DNA of 6,391 bases from Burkholderiales bacterium (GTDB taxonomy: Bacteria > Pseudomonadota > Gammaproteobacteria > Burkholderiales > Casimicrobiaceae): positions 1-6,391 of the forward strand of contig JANXNO010000478.1 of assembly GCA_025354075.1 (NCBI GenBank). Reading direction: 5' to 3'. The notes under the pieces were generated by a model. It saw only the letters and a list, made by a program, of their open reading frames with translations, had not been told where the DNA came from and did no database searches. Positions 5,349 to 6,391 of this stretch are shown piece by piece. How positions within the stretch are numbered: position 1 is the stretch's first letter; each line of letters opens with the position of its first letter. A program made the position numbers and the translations under genes.

Positions 5349-6274
5349 TCATCGCTCGGAGCCCGACTCCAAACCACCGACGATTCCCGGAACAACCTTG
5401 CGAAGGTGGCTCGCGAACTCCAGCAAATGCGCCGCTTGGGTGCCGGTGCGCGACCACACCGCTTCGAAGGCGATGCTGACCCCGCTAGCCGATTTATCGG
5501 CAATCGGCAGTGCCATGTTTCTGCTGGATGACGCTTCTGATTTCGGCAGAATTGCCGAGCCGATACCCAACGCGGCCCATTCTTCGAGCACCTGGTAGCT
5601 CATCGCTTCGCCAGAGTATTCGTGAAGTTTCCGCCGCGGGCTGCGAAACAGCGCACGGGTCGCGCGCGACAGTCCACAGGCGTCGGGCACCATGACGTAC
5701 GTTTCGTCCGCAATGTCTTTCAGTTGTACCGAGTGCGGACGCGTGGCGTTTGATCGCTCGGCAGCGCGAGGGACGAACAACAAGGGCTCCTCGTACAAGA
5801 ACGTCGCGGCCCATGCACTTTTGTGCGCGCTGGTGACGCCGAAAACAAAGTCCAGCATGCCATCATCAAGCATGCGAAAGAGGTCCGCTATGTTCATCTC
5901 GCGCAATTCCACATCAATGTTTGGGTGGTGCCGTCGGAACGGCTCAATCATCACGCCCAACAGGTTCGCATTAATGAGCGGTGATGTGCCGATGCGAATC
6001 AAACGCTTGTTGGGTTTCAGGAAAGACTGACCCTGATGAACCAGGCTGGACTGCGCAGCGAGCACCTCATTGATGTAGGGCAGGACATGCGCACCAAACG
6101 GCGTCAGCGCCACGTTGCGCGTCGTGCGAACGAACAGGCGCTCGCCCAATTCATCTCCAGTTACGCGATACCGTTCGAAGGTGTTGGTTGGGTCACGCAA
6201 CAGAGCGCTGCTGCGGCCGTAAACGAACCCTCGGAGGCAACGGCACTGGCAAATCGAATTTGGCTGAGATTCAT
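5349..6274 (-). pseudogene. LysR-family transcriptional regulator, disrupted in its DNA-binding domain
   Basis: The ATG at 6274-6272 opens a classic LysR helix-turn-helix: 'MNLSQIRFASAVASEGSF', then 'TAAAALCCVTQPTPSNGIA' (residues 19-37). Codon 38 is TAA (6163-6161) where the family normally has Gln ('SNGIAQLEDELG'). Just after it, CTG-GAG is followed by AT instead of GAT: one base is missing near 6155, and the rest ('DELGERLFVRTTRNVALTPFG' onward) continues in another frame to the stop at 5349. Restoring one base gives 308 codons plus stop, the normal LysR length. Residue 32 is Pro where Leu is usual ('QPTLSN'), in the recognition helix. The effector-binding domain is otherwise open and well preserved ('LIRIGTSPLINANLLGVMIEPFRR' and so on). 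Any product starting inside, for example at the TTG at 6200, would lack DNA binding. A stop immediately before the ATG excludes a longer start. Sequencing error would have to explain two separate lesions. Confidence 0.85.
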
Positions 6275-6288
6275 TTCCTATTTATAGA

Positions 6289-6301
6289 TTTATTTAATAA
6301 A
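6289..6301. promoter_or_regulatory. AT-rich palindrome with T-N11-A spacing, possible LysR box
   Basis: TTTATT-T-AATAAA is a perfect 13-bp palindrome whose outer bases fit the T-N11-A pattern of LysR-type operators. It lies 14 bp upstream of the broken LysR gene's ATG, inside an AT-rich stretch (about 6275-6345) that probably holds its promoter and perhaps one for a divergent gene beyond the window. AT-rich palindromes arise easily by chance, so confidence is low. Confidence 0.3.
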
Positions 6302-6391
6302 CAGTATGTGAAAAGACAATTTTTCTATGAACTGACGTCTACCTAGCATTCATACCTTGGAAGGGGCTCGCTAAAACGGACGCCATGGATT

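Noticed and set aside
4745..5503. 252-codon minus-strand open frame overlapping the WYL regulator and the LysR gene end
   Set aside because: It is very rich in Arg/Gln/His with no domain, and both overlapped genes show clear family motifs; shadow frame.
6150..6163. Programmed frameshift or stop read-through in the LysR gene
   Set aside because: There is no slippery run at the shift and an in-frame TAA lies just before it; two separate lesions fit decay better.
6385..6391. Possible start of a divergent gene (ATG at 6385)
   Set aside because: Only seven bases are visible and the upstream ribosome binding site is weak (GGA only), so it cannot be supported.

Overview
The window looks like chromosomal DNA from a betaproteobacterium, most likely a member of the Burkholderiales with genes for anoxygenic photosynthesis. 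Four things suggest this: fairly high G+C; an MFS gene followed directly by ssb, an arrangement I associate with Burkholderiales; a Tat-type high-potential iron-sulfur protein (HiPIP); and, at the left edge, the C-terminal part of a photosynthetic-complex assembly protein of the PuhE type. The phototrophy reading rests on a partial gene plus the HiPIP next to it, so it is a good inference but not proof.

Layout, left to right. (1) Bases 2-331 hold the end of puhE, and 422-862 a complete HiPIP gene. Together they look like the margin of a photosynthesis gene cluster, with HiPIP as a likely periplasmic electron donor to the reaction-centre cytochrome. (2) Bases 956-2693 hold an MFS exporter and ssb (single-stranded DNA-binding protein), only 19 nt apart and probably co-transcribed. 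ssb starts with TTG and ends before a clear intrinsic terminator. The ssb 3' region also carries a 47-nt imperfect palindrome and a second small hairpin. (3) Bases 2838-4251, minus strand, hold an atypical short-chain dehydrogenase of the HTATIP2/TIP30 type and, upstream of it, a LysE/RhtB-type exporter. (4) Bases 4340-5299, plus strand, hold a YafY-type HTH-WYL regulator divergent from the LysE gene. The 88-bp gap between them has a perfect 8-bp inverted repeat and a nested palindrome, so this looks like a regulator-exporter-oxidoreductase module. (5) Bases 5349-6274, minus strand, hold a LysR-type regulator whose DNA-binding domain is broken by a stop codon and a frameshift. An AT-rich tail follows to the window end.

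I found no rRNA, tRNA, CRISPR array, transposase or insertion sequence. I see no clearly new multi-gene system. The items most worth following are the decayed LysR gene, the palindromic operator candidates at 4262-4319, the structured ssb 3' region, the HiPIP that combines a Tat signal with a lipobox, and the loss of the usual catalytic serine in the SDR protein.
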